The notes: generated by a model not told the origin, from the letters alone. A DNA stretch of 64,000 nt from Eremothecium cymbalariae DBVPG#7215 (GCF_000235365.1 NC_016453.1:992001-1056000); one strand, 5' to 3'; counted from the first letter of the stretch, positions 1-10,092 are shown. Numbers and translations: made by a program.

Positions 1-77
1 TCTTGACGTTATTCCATTCCATCAAATCTCGGTAACACACTGTAAAAGAGGTCAAACTAGACACTTCAAGTAGCTGC

Positions 78-117
78 TTGGTATTCAAAAGCGGAGGCAA
101 CCTTGCCTGAATACCAA
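78..117. other. Hairpin with one-sided bulge
   Basis: TTGGTATTC (78-86) pairs perfectly with GAATACCAA (109-117). Inside it AGGCAA (95-100) pairs with TTGCCT (103-108) around a two-base loop, leaving an eight-base bulge (87-94) on the left side only. Fifteen base pairs are formed in total. It could be part of a structured RNA or a protein-binding palindrome; no family is recognised. Confidence 0.5.
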
Positions 118-130
118 ACCTCCTCAGATA

Positions 131-158
131 TTGCTTCATCTATGTTCATATGAAGCAA
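131..158. other. Perfect 9-bp hairpin
   Basis: TTGCTTCAT (131-139) is perfectly complementary to ATGAAGCAA (150-158) across a ten-base loop, only 13 bases after the preceding hairpin. Two strong stems in tandem suggest a folded transcript, but no H/ACA or C/D boxes were found around them. Confidence 0.45.
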
Positions 159-546
159 GTTCTTGTACTTGACAGCTTTACGGAGTTGCTCATGTTCTTT
201 TCGGTTAAAGTACCCTTAACATGGAAACCCTAATACTACCTTAAGCACACCAATCCAAGTAAGATTTGGATAATAAAAAACACGCTATTGTCCAGTTAAG
301 CAACACAGTAAAGGCCGCAATATAAATCCTGATAAATCATTTAAAGGTTTGAATCTGTAGCAGAACCCTCAAGCTCTTCTTAAGTTCGAAGCCCTTATAA
401 TCACGTGATTTATATCTGTCTTAAAGCTATCATCCTGTAAAAAAACTTCCAACAGAATGCCATAAAATAAAGCAGACCATTACTTCAGATACGCTGAATT
501 TGAGACAGCAATTACAAACATAATAGACTGAACTAAATAGATTACT

Positions 547-3500
547 ATGGGTGTTCCTTCATTTTTTCGATGGATATCAAGAAAGTATCCTAAGATCATC
601 TCTCCTGTTCTCGAAGAGACCCCTCAAATAGTTGATGGTGTAAAGTTGCCCATCGACTATTCCTCTCCAAATCCCAATGGAGAATTGGACAATCTATATT
701 TAGATATGAATGGTATTGTTCATCCTTGTTCACACCCAGAGAATAAGCCTGCTCCGGAGACAGAAGATCAAATGCTTCTTGAAGTTTTTGAGTACACTAA
801 CAGGGTATTGAATATGGCAAGGCCAAGGAGGGTGCTGATGATAGCCGTTGATGGTGTTGCACCGAGAGCTAAGATGAATCAACAAAGATCACGTCGATTT
901 CGTAGTGCGCGTGATGCGAAGTTTGCGAATGAGGAAAAAGCTCGTGTGTTAGCAGAGCGTGAGGCGTATGGAGAGTTAATTGATGATTCCGTGAAGGCAA
1001 AAACTACTTGGGATTCGAATGCAATTACTCCGGGTACGCCATTTATGGACAAATTAGCTGCTGCGCTAAGATATTGGACAAGTTTTAAACTAGCTACTGA
1101 CCCTGGTTGGAAACACTTGCAAGTTATTATCAGCGATGCTACCGTACCAGGAGAAGGTGAACATAAAATCATGAACTTTATAAGATCACAAAGAGTAGAC
1201 AGTCAGTACAATCCAAATACCACTCACTGTATCTATGGTTTAGACGCCGATCTGATATTTTTGGGTCTAGCTACGCATGAACCACATTTCAAGATCTTAC
1301 GTGAAGACGTTTTTGCTCAGGACAATCGTAGGAGGCCACGCGCACAGGAAATGATCAATATGTCTGAAGAAGACAAGCAGCATTTGATCGAACAAGATGC
1401 AGAAAAGCCGTTCCTTTGGTTACATGTAAGTGTGCTGAGGGAATACTTAGCTGCCGAGCTGCATGTACAAAGACTGTCTTTCCCCTTTGACCTGGAAAGG
1501 GCAATAGACGATTGGGTATTTATGTGCTTCTTCTGTGGTAACGATTTTCTACCGCACTTACCATGCCTGGATGTCAGAGAGAACAGCATTGACATTCTAG
1601 TTGAGATATGGAAGACCGTGCTGCCTTCTTTGAAAACTTATCTGACATGTGACGGTGAATTGAACTTAGCTGGAGTGCAAAAAGTACTAGAACAGCTTGG
1701 GAGCCGTGAACCGGAGCTCTTTAAGAGAAAGCATGAACAAGAGAGTCGAAAGAAGGAAGCCCAGGAGAGAAGGAAGATGCTGAAAAATAATCCTAATGTG
1801 ACAAAAGGCGCTGTAGACAGGAACTTCACTGTGCCCCTTGAGAGCATGCCTGTTTATGACGTAAATGGGAAAGCAGCAGATGAATCTTTAAACCTTACCA
1901 ACAAGGATTTTGCCAACATGCGAAAGGAAATTAACCTTGCGAACGAGGGTGATAAGACCGCTCTAGGAGCCCTGCAAAAGCGCAGCGAAGAAAACAATGG
2001 CACAATCAAGACCGATGCCCCGGATTTTTCTCAGGAGGAACTACGCAATGCAGTGGAGGTCTCCAGAGTCGGAAATTTGTCTGCAGCTGCATCGTTAAAA
2101 GAACGTATTCTTGCTAAGAAAAGAAAACTCGCCGCACAAGAGGAAGATGGGCGTGAGTCCAAGGCAGCCCGCCTGACAACGGATGCAGGTGCTCATCAAG
2201 CGGGTTCCGATCACCAGGAGTCGCAATTGGACGTCCCAATAATGTCGAAGGAAACCCCCATATCTGGATTCATCGACACCGATAAGGAAGTACATCTATA
2301 CGAACCAGGCTACCATGACAGATATTACCAGGCTAAATTCCATGCCCCAACAAAAGATATCGACTCCCTGCGTAGCGATCTCGCCCGTTGCTACATAGAA
2401 GGCATCGCCTGGGTCCTCCTGTACTATTACCAAGGCTGCCCATCGTGGACATGGTACTACCCTTACCACTACGCCCCGTTCGCTGCCGACTTTGTCAACA
2501 TATCAGACCTGGTCGTTTCCTTCGACCTAGGTCAGCCTTTCCTCCCATTCGAACAGCTAATGGGCGTGCTGCCCGCTGCCTCAGGACACAATCTCCCTGA
2601 CGTCTTCAGACCCCTCATGTCCGACCCAGATTCTGAAATCATAGACTTCTTCCCAGAGGAGTTTGCAATCGACATGAACGGTGAAAAAATGGCCTGGAAG
2701 GGCATCGCCCTCCTTCCGTTTATCGATGAACAGCGTCTTCGCACCGCAGTACGCAAACAGTACCATCTCTTATCAGATGAAGAGAAAGCCCGCAATGTCC
2801 AACGTAACGACGTCCTAATAATTAGTAATAAAAACCTGAACCACGAGAACTTCCTCACAAAACTATACATCGACTCCGCTTCTTCAATCCATTTCAAACA
2901 CTTCAAAACTGGCTTGTGCGGTACTGTCCTCCCCGACTCGGAAGGTTACAGAACCAACAACAAAATGCTATGCCCTCTAGACACAGGTAACCTCCCGGAA
3001 ATTAGCACAAACCTGTTCCTAAAAATGACATACCTAATGCCAACCGTTTCCAAAACTTCAAACAAAGCCTTAATACTAAACGGTTACATCCCCCCGGCGC
3101 CTCAACTCTCTCCTGCCGATCGCGAAGCCATCATTTACAAGTATCCGCAAAGATGGAACCCTCATTTCATGAAAAACTATATCGTTCCTGTCGGCCCAGC
3201 GGCTATCACCCAGTATCATCCACGCCTCGGCGGCTATCGCGCGTTTGTATACCATCAACAGATGATGAACTCTGACCGCCCATCGCCAGCCTCTGCTACC
3301 ACCACCACCACTACAGCCACGGGCACCACCCCCACCACTCCTGCCACTGCAAGCACCGCTACCAGCAGGTATACAAAGAATACAAATTCCCATCCGTACA
3401 ACTCTTATCCCCACAACCACTACCACAACCGTAACAACCGCCATCACCACCCGCCTTCCTCTTCCTCCTCATCCACCTACCCTCAGCAAAACTATTCTAG

Positions 3501-3555
3501 ACAACCGCCCTCCTCCTCCTCCCGTCAACCGTCCCGTTTTTACCGCCGTCACTAA
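547..3555 (+). CDS. RAT1: Nuclear 5'-3' exoribonuclease Rat1 (XRN2 family)
   Basis: Processive 5'-3' RNA exonuclease of the nucleus. In the family it processes rRNA and snoRNA precursors and drives the torpedo step of RNA polymerase II termination. The 1002 residues match the usual length (about 1006 in S. cerevisiae). The N-terminal XRN domain shows the acidic metal-binding blocks: LDMNGIVHPC near residue 52, VDGVAPRAKMNQQR near 101 and GEGEHKIMNF near 203. The C-terminal XRN helical domain follows a Lys/Glu-rich linker, and a YYYQGCPSWTWYYPYHY block lies near 625. The last 90 residues are low complexity (Thr runs, His/Asn and Ser runs), as is common in yeast Rat1 tails. The ATG at 547 gives MGVPSFFRW, the conserved family start. 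The next gene on the same strand is MTH1/STD1, matching the S. cerevisiae neighbourhood. Confidence 0.97.
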   Translation: MGVPSFFRWISRKYPKIISPVLEETPQIVDGVKLPIDYSSPNPNGELDNLYLDMNGIVHPCSHPENKPAPETEDQMLLEVFEYTNRVLNMARPRRVLMIAVDGVAPRAKMNQQRSRRFRSARDAKFANEEKARVLAEREAYGELIDDSVKAKTTWDSNAITPGTPFMDKLAAALRYWTSFKLATDPGWKHLQVIISDATVPGEGEHKIMNFIRSQRVDSQYNPNTTHCIYGLDADLIFLGLATHEPHFKILREDVFAQDNRRRPRAQEMINMSEEDKQHLIEQDAEKPFLWLHVSVLREYLAAELHVQRLSFPFDLERAIDDWVFMCFFCGNDFLPHLPCLDVRENSIDILVEIWKTVLPSLKTYLTCDGELNLAGVQKVLEQLGSREPELFKRKHEQESRKKEAQERRKMLKNNPNVTKGAVDRNFTVPLESMPVYDVNGKAADESLNLTNKDFANMRKEINLANEGDKTALGALQKRSEENNGTIKTDAPDFSQEELRNAVEVSRVGNLSAAASLKERILAKKRKLAAQEEDGRESKAARLTTDAGAHQAGSDHQESQLDVPIMSKETPISGFIDTDKEVHLYEPGYHDRYYQAKFHAPTKDIDSLRSDLARCYIEGIAWVLLYYYQGCPSWTWYYPYHYAPFAADFVNISDLVVSFDLGQPFLPFEQLMGVLPAASGHNLPDVFRPLMSDPDSEIIDFFPEEFAIDMNGEKMAWKGIALLPFIDEQRLRTAVRKQYHLLSDEEKARNVQRNDVLIISNKNLNHENFLTKLYIDSASSIHFKHFKTGLCGTVLPDSEGYRTNNKMLCPLDTGNLPEISTNLFLKMTYLMPTVSKTSNKALILNGYIPPAPQLSPADREAIIYKYPQRWNPHFMKNYIVPVGPAAITQYHPRLGGYRAFVYHQQMMNSDRPSPASATTTTTTATGTTPTTPATASTATSRYTKNTNSHPYNSYPHNHYHNRNNRHHHPPSSSSSSTYPQQNYSRQPPSSSSRQPSRFYRRH

Positions 3556-4851
3556 TAAAGATTACTACAATCGCATCCATTACCCTCCCTGCCCCACAAC
3601 CCATCCATGACACCTAACAACATCCAACATGCATTCCGCTTCCGGCCTCGAAAATCATCTTTTCCTTCGGTTTCATGATTACCCCACAGTTATTCCGCCC
3701 TTTCCTCCGGAACAATTTACGCTCAAACAGAATCGATAACAATATAACATCAAGACATGTATGGGTGTTGCGTACCGTCCATATGCATCTCCTCTGTTAT
3801 TCCGGCACCTTCGGCCTGTCCGTGTGCCGCCTGTGCTCGGCAGCCTTTCCCGATGTTTCGAGAATCACACAGAGAGACCTGTACGAATTAAACGATAATG
3901 CACGTATGTACGTACCGAGCCACAGCGAGAGATCTGCCTTCAGGAAAAACGTCGTTTTATGGTTTCTGGTGCTTTTGTTCGAAGACCTATGGTACTTTTA
4001 ATCGGATAACATAATCTACTCGGATATAATTTACACGTTACTGGCATCGTTGTTACTGTTGCTGCTTCTGCTTCTGCTGCTGCGCAACAGCACCAACGAG
4101 ACTTTATTTTTAACGTCATCCCTTCGTAGCCAGTTGTCAGAAGCCCCTGTAATAGTGTTTTAAAATTAGCATCTAGCACTTAGTTATTATCATTCTCTAA
4201 GCCCATGTACAATAATATGCGTTTTAGCTCTTTTCGTTCTTTCGGAAGGTTCTGTCGGAAAGCGGAAAATTGCGTGAGTTCGGGAGCGCATTTTAAGTTA
4301 AAAAACGCACTGCAGTTGGCTTTGTCGATTTCGAATATATTATACAGGAACAGCAAGGTATAATGATGATGAGAAGAAATATATTAGCAGGAAGTTAAAA
4401 GGAGCGAATCCAGAGATTTTCTAAAGACGGGAGAAGGGGGAAGAAGGAGGGAACAGCAGAAAACAAGAAGAAAGAGATAGAGAGATTTTGGGGAATTGTT
4501 GTTGTTGTTGTGTGTGTGTTCGTTGTACCTTAGCAAGTAGGAGCAAGTAGGAGCAAGAAGGAGCCCTATTTAAGGTTTTTTTTCAGTAATATAGTTGGGG
4601 AAAAGAGGGCGACACAAGATAACATACAGACAGACAGAGACAGATTGATAGATAGAGAAAGAGAGCGAGAGAACGAGGAAGAAAGAGATCTGAGTGAAGG
4701 GGTTGAAGATACAGTGCTAGCGGAATTGTAAGAGAGAAAAGGCGAAGACAAGTAATTTTTCTTGTGTGTGGTGTGTGTGTATGTGAAGGTGCGAACGTGC
4801 TCTGGAGAAATAGAAAATCCGAATATTATCTCATACAGCAAGACAAAAAGG
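3556..4851. other. Long non-coding gap, RAT1 3' side and MTH1/STD1 5' region
   Basis: About 1.3 kb without a convincing gene. The left part is the RAT1 3' region. The right part becomes purine-rich (GA tracts at about 4380-4480 and 4640-4700) with GTT and GT repeats near 4500 and 4765. This is the expected position of the MTH1/STD1 promoter and leader. An ATG-initiated 108-codon frame at 3675-4001 has no recognisable similarity and is not called. Confidence 0.6.
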
Positions 4852-6069
4852 ATGTTTGTATCACCTCCACCACCGACGAACAGCAATCATATCTTGCCTG
4901 GGTTGTTGTCGCGCGGCAGGCCTCGGGAGTTAGGGGTTATAGATGAGGAGGGGAGCAGCAGTGGTGGTAGCAGTGGTGGTGGTAGAGAGGTGGTTGGTGG
5001 TTTGTCGATAAATGGGGTTGGAATTGGTGGGGGTAGGAAGAAACAGTTTATTAATGCTCCATCGGAATATGCGGATCGGGCACGTGATGAGATAAGGAAA
5101 AGGCTGTTGCATAAGAAGGCTGGCGCGGTGAGCGATGCTGCAGATGGTGGCAGGGCGCCGTCAGATCAGCAGTCAATAATTTCGAGTGTCACTTCTGGGC
5201 ATGTGTCGCTGTTTTCGCAGCAGACAGAGGATACTGTTCCGTCTATGGACAGTACGCAGGATGAGAGGGTTAAGGGGGGCCGACAGGTGCTACTGCTTGA
5301 AGATGCGCTTCCGAAAGTGTTTTACGACATGTACGCGCCGGAGATCCTGATGAATCCGCAGAACTTATTTTCCAATGGACGTCCAACGTTCACCTCCAGA
5401 GAGCTGCTTGACTGGGATTTGAACGATATCCGTTCGTTGTTGATTGTAGAGCAGCTTAGGCCCGAGTGGGGGAATCAATTACCAATTATTCAGCTACCTG
5501 GGGGAACGCAGGGCGAAATGCCGCAGTTCAGGTTCCAGTTGTTGCAGTTAGACTCGCCGGACGAGACCATCATTGATACGCTTGTGACATCAGATATATA
5601 CATGGAGGCGAATTTAGATTATGAGTTTAAGCTAACGGGGGCTAGGTACACCGTAGCTGCAGCGAGGAAGCGGCACGAACAAGTAACGGGGCGGAATGAG
5701 GAGGTAATGCGTCTCTCAAAGCCTGAATGGAGGAACATTATTGAGAATTATTTGTTAAACCTGGCGGTGGAGGCACAGTGCAGATTTGATTTCAGAAACT
5801 CTTGCCGGTCTTATAAGCGATGGAAACAGCAGCATCTAATTAAAAAACCCGACATGCCGCCACCATCTACCATTCCAAGCAAGCATAATAGGTCTACTTC
5901 TTTACTGAAAAGAGCCTTACTAAAGGGCACATATCAGCATCAACAGGAGTCGGCCAATCAGAACGTTAAGGTGGTTTTGACAAAGGAGGAGAAAGCACAA
6001 CTATGGTCGCATTGCCAAGCTGTTGTATACCAGCGCTTGGGACTAGATTGGACTCCAGATGGCATGTAA
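4852..6069 (+). CDS. MTH1: Glucose-signalling corepressor, Mth1/Std1 family
   Basis: Single representative of the S. cerevisiae pair MTH1 (YDR277C) and STD1 (YOR047C). In the family these proteins bind the tails of the Snf3/Rgt2 glucose sensors and act with Rgt1 to repress hexose-transporter genes until casein kinase phosphorylation and SCF-Grr1 degrade them. The start was placed at 4852, which gives the conserved MFVSPPPPT; the frame is open 30 codons further upstream, but that part has no family resemblance. Family blocks: EYADRARDEI (about residue 66), LEDALPKVFYDMY, RPTFTSRELLDWDLNDIRSL, EQLRPEWG, SKPEWRNIIENYLL and the C-terminal YQRLGLDWTPDGM. There are 405 residues against about 433-444 in S. 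cerevisiae. It lies between RAT1 and DBP5, as STD1 does in S. cerevisiae. Confidence 0.93.
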   Translation: MFVSPPPPTNSNHILPGLLSRGRPRELGVIDEEGSSSGGSSGGGREVVGGLSINGVGIGGGRKKQFINAPSEYADRARDEIRKRLLHKKAGAVSDAADGGRAPSDQQSIISSVTSGHVSLFSQQTEDTVPSMDSTQDERVKGGRQVLLLEDALPKVFYDMYAPEILMNPQNLFSNGRPTFTSRELLDWDLNDIRSLLIVEQLRPEWGNQLPIIQLPGGTQGEMPQFRFQLLQLDSPDETIIDTLVTSDIYMEANLDYEFKLTGARYTVAAARKRHEQVTGRNEEVMRLSKPEWRNIIENYLLNLAVEAQCRFDFRNSCRSYKRWKQQHLIKKPDMPPPSTIPSKHNRSTSLLKRALLKGTYQHQQESANQNVKVVLTKEEKAQLWSHCQAVVYQRLGLDWTPDGM

Positions 6070-6650
6070 TGAATAATCATTTTCTTTATTTAACAACAGA
6101 GCTTGTGCGGCCATGAGCTTTCATTTAATTACTCCAGGCCATATTTAAGCAGAATTTTTTTTCGGCAGGAAGCATGCAACAGTAATGCCCTTCTATACAT
6201 ATGGAGTACATTTATAATTACTCTACGGTGATTAGTAATTGGTTATGACACTGTCTGTATAGTTAGCGTTTCTCTGGCGGGCGGCACGCTTGGCATAAAT
6301 ATTTCCGGGTAACGAAAATATATCAACATATACGACATTATCATTTTCGAGATTTTTTTTCTCCTCCTCCATAACGACATTTTTCTCTTGGTATTCCAAA
6401 AAAAAATTCGATGTAATTAAAAATTACAATATATATACAAGAATATTACATCATATTGCCTCCAGTCTAACAAACCTGAATCCACCAGCGCTATATATAA
6501 GGGTCGTTCAGTACAGTATATTACCGACAGGTCAGTTCCCATATCAAACTCTTATATATTTCACATATTATGGCTAGTACGTTTGCACAGGTTTAATTAA
6601 CACACTTCGATTTTAAAAATATTTCCTGAGCGATTCATATACTAACAAGT
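6070..6650. other. Non-coding gap, DBP5 promoter side
   Basis: 581 bases between tandem plus-strand genes. The sequence is AT-rich with TATATA stretches (about 6430 and 6490). No RNA gene or small coding frame was recognised. Confidence 0.6.
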
Positions 6651-8099
6651 ATGTCAATACCAGACCAAAATTCTCCAAATCATGAGGCATCTGATATGCT
6701 TGCTCGTTTAGAGATCAATGCGAATGTCAGTGAGAGTTTACAGGATCAAGCGAAGGCTGCTCCCAGTGCACCAAAAGTGGATCCTGCAGCCGACGACTTG
6801 AATGCGACGGCCATCTCGAAAGATCCAAAACAGCAGGTTGCTTCCAATTTGATCAAGTCCAACTATGAAGTTAAGGTGAAACTTGCAGATCTGCAAGCAG
6901 ATCCCAATTCACCTCTGTATAGTGCTCATACATTTGAGGAATTGGGTCTTGCTGCAGAACTATTGAAAGGTTTGTACGCTATGAAATTCCAGAAACCTTC
7001 CAAGATTCAAGAGCGTGCCCTACCATTATTATTACACAATCCTCCTAGAAATATGATTGCACAGTCGCAATCTGGTACTGGGAAGACGGCAGCCTTTTCC
7101 CTAACCATGCTTTCTCGTGTGGATCCCAAGGTAGACGCCACACAGGCGATTTGTTTGGCCCCATCTAGAGAGTTAGCAAGGCAGACTTTGGAAGTAGTTC
7201 AGGAGATGGGCAAATATACAAATATATCCACACAGGTAATAGTACCGGATTCCTATGAAAAGAATAAAGCTATCAAAAGCCACATCATTGTAGGCACACC
7301 AGGTACGGTTCTTGATTTGATGCGCAGAAAGATGATCCAATTGGGTACGGTCAAGGTGTTTGTGTTGGACGAGGCTGATAATATGCTTGACAAACAAGGT
7401 CTGGGGGATCAATGCATTCGTGTGAAGAAATTCCTCCCTAAAGACTGCCAATTGGTCCTCTTCTCTGCAACGTTTGACGATAGTGTCAGAAATTACGCAA
7501 GAAGAGTGGTCCCCGACGCCAACTCCCTAGAACTAGAGAGAAACGAAGTGAATGTCGAAGCTATCAGACAACTATTCATGGACTGTAACGACGAAAAGCA
7601 TAAGTTCCAAGTGTTGTGTGATTTATATGGGTTAATGACAATTGGTTCCTCCATCATATTTGTTCAAACGAAGCAAACCGCTAATATGTTATATGCAGAA
7701 CTGAAAAAGGAAGGCCACCAAGTGTCTATCTTGCATGGTGACTTGCAAACCAGTGATAGAGATAAACTAATTGATGATTTTAGAGAGGGTAGATCTAAAG
7801 TTCTGATCACCACAAACGTTCTAGCTCGAGGTATTGATATCCCTACCGTTTCGATGGTGGTCAACTATGACTTGCCAGTAACAGCTAATGGCCAACCAGA
7901 TCCATCAACCTATGTCCACCGTATCGGCAGAACAGGCAGATTTGGCAGAACAGGTGTCGCTATTTCCTTCATCCATGATAGGAAGTCCTTTGATGTCCTG
8001 TCTGCTATTCAGCAATATTTTGGTGACATAGATATCACAAAGGTCCCTACTGAAGACATGGACGAGATGGAAAAGATAGTAAAGAAAGTCTTGAAGTGA
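6651..8099 (+). CDS. DBP5: DEAD-box mRNA-export ATPase Dbp5
   Basis: RNA-dependent ATPase of the cytoplasmic face of the nuclear pore. In the family it is activated by Gle1-InsP6, remodels exported mRNPs by removing Mex67 and Nab2, and also acts in translation termination. The 482 residues equal the S. cerevisiae length. Motifs in order: Q motif in MKFQKPSKIQERALP (about 122), Walker A AQSQSGTGKT (about 144), PSRELARQ, DEADNML, SAT, HGDLQ, ARGID and HRIGRTGRFG near 430. The N-terminal 70 residues are the variable arm, and KLADLQADPNSPLYSA is typical of Dbp5. CTG encodes a conserved Leu here, arguing for the standard code. ATG at 6651. Confidence 0.97.
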   Translation: MSIPDQNSPNHEASDMLARLEINANVSESLQDQAKAAPSAPKVDPAADDLNATAISKDPKQQVASNLIKSNYEVKVKLADLQADPNSPLYSAHTFEELGLAAELLKGLYAMKFQKPSKIQERALPLLLHNPPRNMIAQSQSGTGKTAAFSLTMLSRVDPKVDATQAICLAPSRELARQTLEVVQEMGKYTNISTQVIVPDSYEKNKAIKSHIIVGTPGTVLDLMRRKMIQLGTVKVFVLDEADNMLDKQGLGDQCIRVKKFLPKDCQLVLFSATFDDSVRNYARRVVPDANSLELERNEVNVEAIRQLFMDCNDEKHKFQVLCDLYGLMTIGSSIIFVQTKQTANMLYAELKKEGHQVSILHGDLQTSDRDKLIDDFREGRSKVLITTNVLARGIDIPTVSMVVNYDLPVTANGQPDPSTYVHRIGRTGRFGRTGVAISFIHDRKSFDVLSAIQQYFGDIDITKVPTEDMDEMEKIVKKVLK

Positions 8100-8969
8100 T
8101 ACAATTGAATAATAGACAAAAAAACAGGCGTGGGGACCTATTCATCTTGCACGCTCTATGTACGCCAAAATACTCTCCCACTCACACAACAACGACAAAA
8201 AAATACCATTCCGTATATATATATTGGGCCTGTATATCCACATACAGGTATGTATAATTAATTATATTATAAGCATGCTCTCTTACATATATAATCTTGC
8301 ATATTGACCTATTATATTAAAAATTTTTACTAATATATTTTTATATATATAATAGTATTTTAATATATATATAATATGTAAAATAATATTATATAAGGTT
8401 TTTCATGCATTGAATGACATCTTTAACTGCTTAATCACCATAAATATATATATATATATATATATAATATAAGTTGAACCCAACCCCCTCCCTTATGTAA
8501 ATGAAATCCTGCTCTTCCTTGTCCGCTGCTGCTCCCTATCATGTAATCCCTAGAAACATTGAGAAGCCAACCAATAGAAGTAAGTCATTTCCTACAGCCT
8601 GTCGGTAAGGGACGGTTAAGCCCTCCTATAAAACCCCGTACCAACTACCAATACGGCTACATGGTAAAACCTCTACCTACGAATACTCTACAGGTAGATT
8701 AGCTTGTACGAGGCTTTTTTCAGTCTGTTTCTCCTATATTATATCTATCACCAACATTAAGAATATGAACTACACATATTTTTACTATGAGTTTTTACTA
8801 ATCCCCTTTTCCGACGCATTTGCTTTTAAAGTAAAAATTCTGTCTCCAGTATAAATATCGCCCTCTGCAATACTTGTAATCCCCAAGAAAAACTTTGGTA
8901 CCTATTTGTAGCGTCTACGCAATTTATTTCCACAAGAGCACTCACTGTACTTATCAAAATATATCAACC
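8100..8969. other. Non-coding gap with AT tracts between DBP5 and PMP3
   Basis: 870 bases. Very AT-rich from about 8215 to 8470, including a 23-base (AT)n run at 8444-8466. The right side is the PMP3 promoter region. No RNA gene was recognised; none of the short frames has a family signature. Confidence 0.55.
8444..8466. repeat. (AT)n microsatellite
   Basis: Uninterrupted alternating AT run of 23 bases within a longer AT-rich stretch downstream of DBP5. A simple repeat, probably length-variable. Confidence 0.85.
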
Positions 8970-9260
8970 ATGGACTCTACGAAAATCATCAATATTATCA
9001 TTGGTATGTATTTATTATTTTTGAAGTCATCATGTTTTGGTTTACAAATTCAGGGGCGAAACAATCCCCCCATTGCCGCCGTTGCAATACCTTCTCTTCG
9101 ATAACAACGTTTACTAATACGTGTAGCCATCTTTCTACCTCCGTTAGCTGTGTTTCTAGCCCGTGGATGGGGTGTTGAATGTATTATTGACCTTATTTTG
9201 ACCATTTTCTTCTTCTTCCCAGGTATGCTCTATGCTCTTTACGTAGTCCTCACAAACTAA
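8970..9260 (+). CDS. PMP3: Small membrane proteolipid Pmp3 (UPF0057 family), one intron
   Basis: Two-helix plasma-membrane proteolipid that in the family lowers membrane potential and cation sensitivity. It is too short and interrupted for ORF calling. Exon 1 is 8970-9003 and exon 2 is 9127-9260; joined they give 55 residues, exactly the S. cerevisiae length. Exon 1 reads MDSTKIINIII. Exon 2 supplies the family core FLPPLAVFLARGWG, then a hydrophobic stretch and PGMLYALYVVLTN before TAA. The intron (9004-9126) has GTATGT, a TACTAAT branch site and TAG. The neighbour order MTH1, PMP3, BSC2 matches the S. cerevisiae YDR277C-YDR275W block. To my knowledge PMP3 of S. cerevisiae is intronless, so this intron is a lineage difference. 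Confidence 0.95.
9004..9126 (+). other. Spliceosomal intron in PMP3
   Basis: 123 bases, phase 1 (it splits the Ala codon after one base). The 5' site GTATGT is at 9004-9009, the branch site TACTAAT at 9112-9118 (final C of the yeast consensus replaced by T), and the 3' TAG ends at 9126. Removing it restores a full-length Pmp3. Confidence 0.93.
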
Positions 9261-10092
9261 ACGGACCTGCCCGTTTTTCAAATGCGTTTTCAGATATTCA
9301 TTTACCCCCACCCCCCTCCTTTCTCTGGAGTTGACATACTGCAGAGAAAGAAGTAAAAGAGCCGTATTTGATAATAACAGAAAACAAAGAGGGAAAATAG
9401 CAAAAGAAACTTAACCTATTTCTAGTTCATTGACAAATATTTCGTCCTAATGTGGATAACCATGCCTCATGCCATTCTATATTTGATAAACGATAATTAG
9501 AAGAAGGCAATGGTTATATATGTGTGTGCTTCGTGTTTAATTTTTACTTTAATACAAAATTCCATCTTGGTCTAGTTTAAAAAGCTTCTTTTTTGTAAAG
9601 ATCAGATTTTTCAGTGTCGCTGGTCGCTGGTCAACCGTCCGGGTCTCCCCGGACAAAACGCCGCGTCGTACCGGGATATATATTGCATCACGTGCCTGGT
9701 AAACTGTAGATGCTAAGAGTTGCGGTGACAGTTGCACGCATTACCCGACCGGCCCTTGAACCTTACTTGCAACAGTGGTTCCAGCCACTGTCGCTTATCA
9801 TCTGGCTTTCATTGAGACATATATCGCGACGATACATCGCGCTGAGAGGCCAGATGTACTCGGCTTAGCCGGAACAATAGTCACCTTGCCTGCCGATTCT
9901 TGACGTAGTCGTAACCGTAATGCATGACCGGCTTAGATAAGCAATTATCCGTTTTGCATTATTCAGGGCCAGCAGGCTGACTTGCAAAACCAGACGAACA
10001 ATTGATCACGTGATATTTGATTCCTTCTACTTAATATTCTCTATACATATATACAGGTTGATATCATGGTGATCAGGCGGCGTATACTCAAC
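9261..10092. other. Structured, GC-richer gap between convergent PMP3 and TOM6; candidate ncRNA
   Basis: 832 bases between two genes that face each other, where no promoter is needed. From about 9600 to 9990 the base composition is clearly GC-richer than other gaps, and perfect stems follow one another: 9637-9643 with 9648-9654; 9772-9778 with 9785-9791; 9799-9806 with 9849-9856, enclosing 9822-9826 with 9830-9834. Promoter-like sites are present: CACGTG at 9689-9694 and 10007-10012, and the Reb1-type TTACCCG at 9741-9747. No ATG frame with family similarity exists. I could not match it to RNase P, MRP, SRP, telomerase or spliceosomal RNAs, and found no clear C/D or H/ACA boxes. Confidence 0.45.

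Larger units (their letters stand above)
1..546. other. Left-edge non-coding stretch upstream of RAT1
   Basis: No reading frame of useful length enters or lies in this stretch. It holds two adjacent perfect inverted repeats (78-117 and 131-158, listed separately) and a CACGTG hexamer at 402-407 (Cbf1/E-box type) about 140 bases before the RAT1 start, in a position where a promoter is expected. What lies beyond the left edge is unknown. Confidence 0.6.

Noticed and set aside
3675..4001. 108-codon ATG frame upstream of MTH1/STD1
   Set aside because: No recognisable family, biased composition, and it lies in the long 5' region of a regulated gene.
9549..9737. 62-codon minus-strand frame in the PMP3-TOM6 gap
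   Set aside because: Begins with GTG and has no ATG or similarity; the segment looks structural rather than coding.
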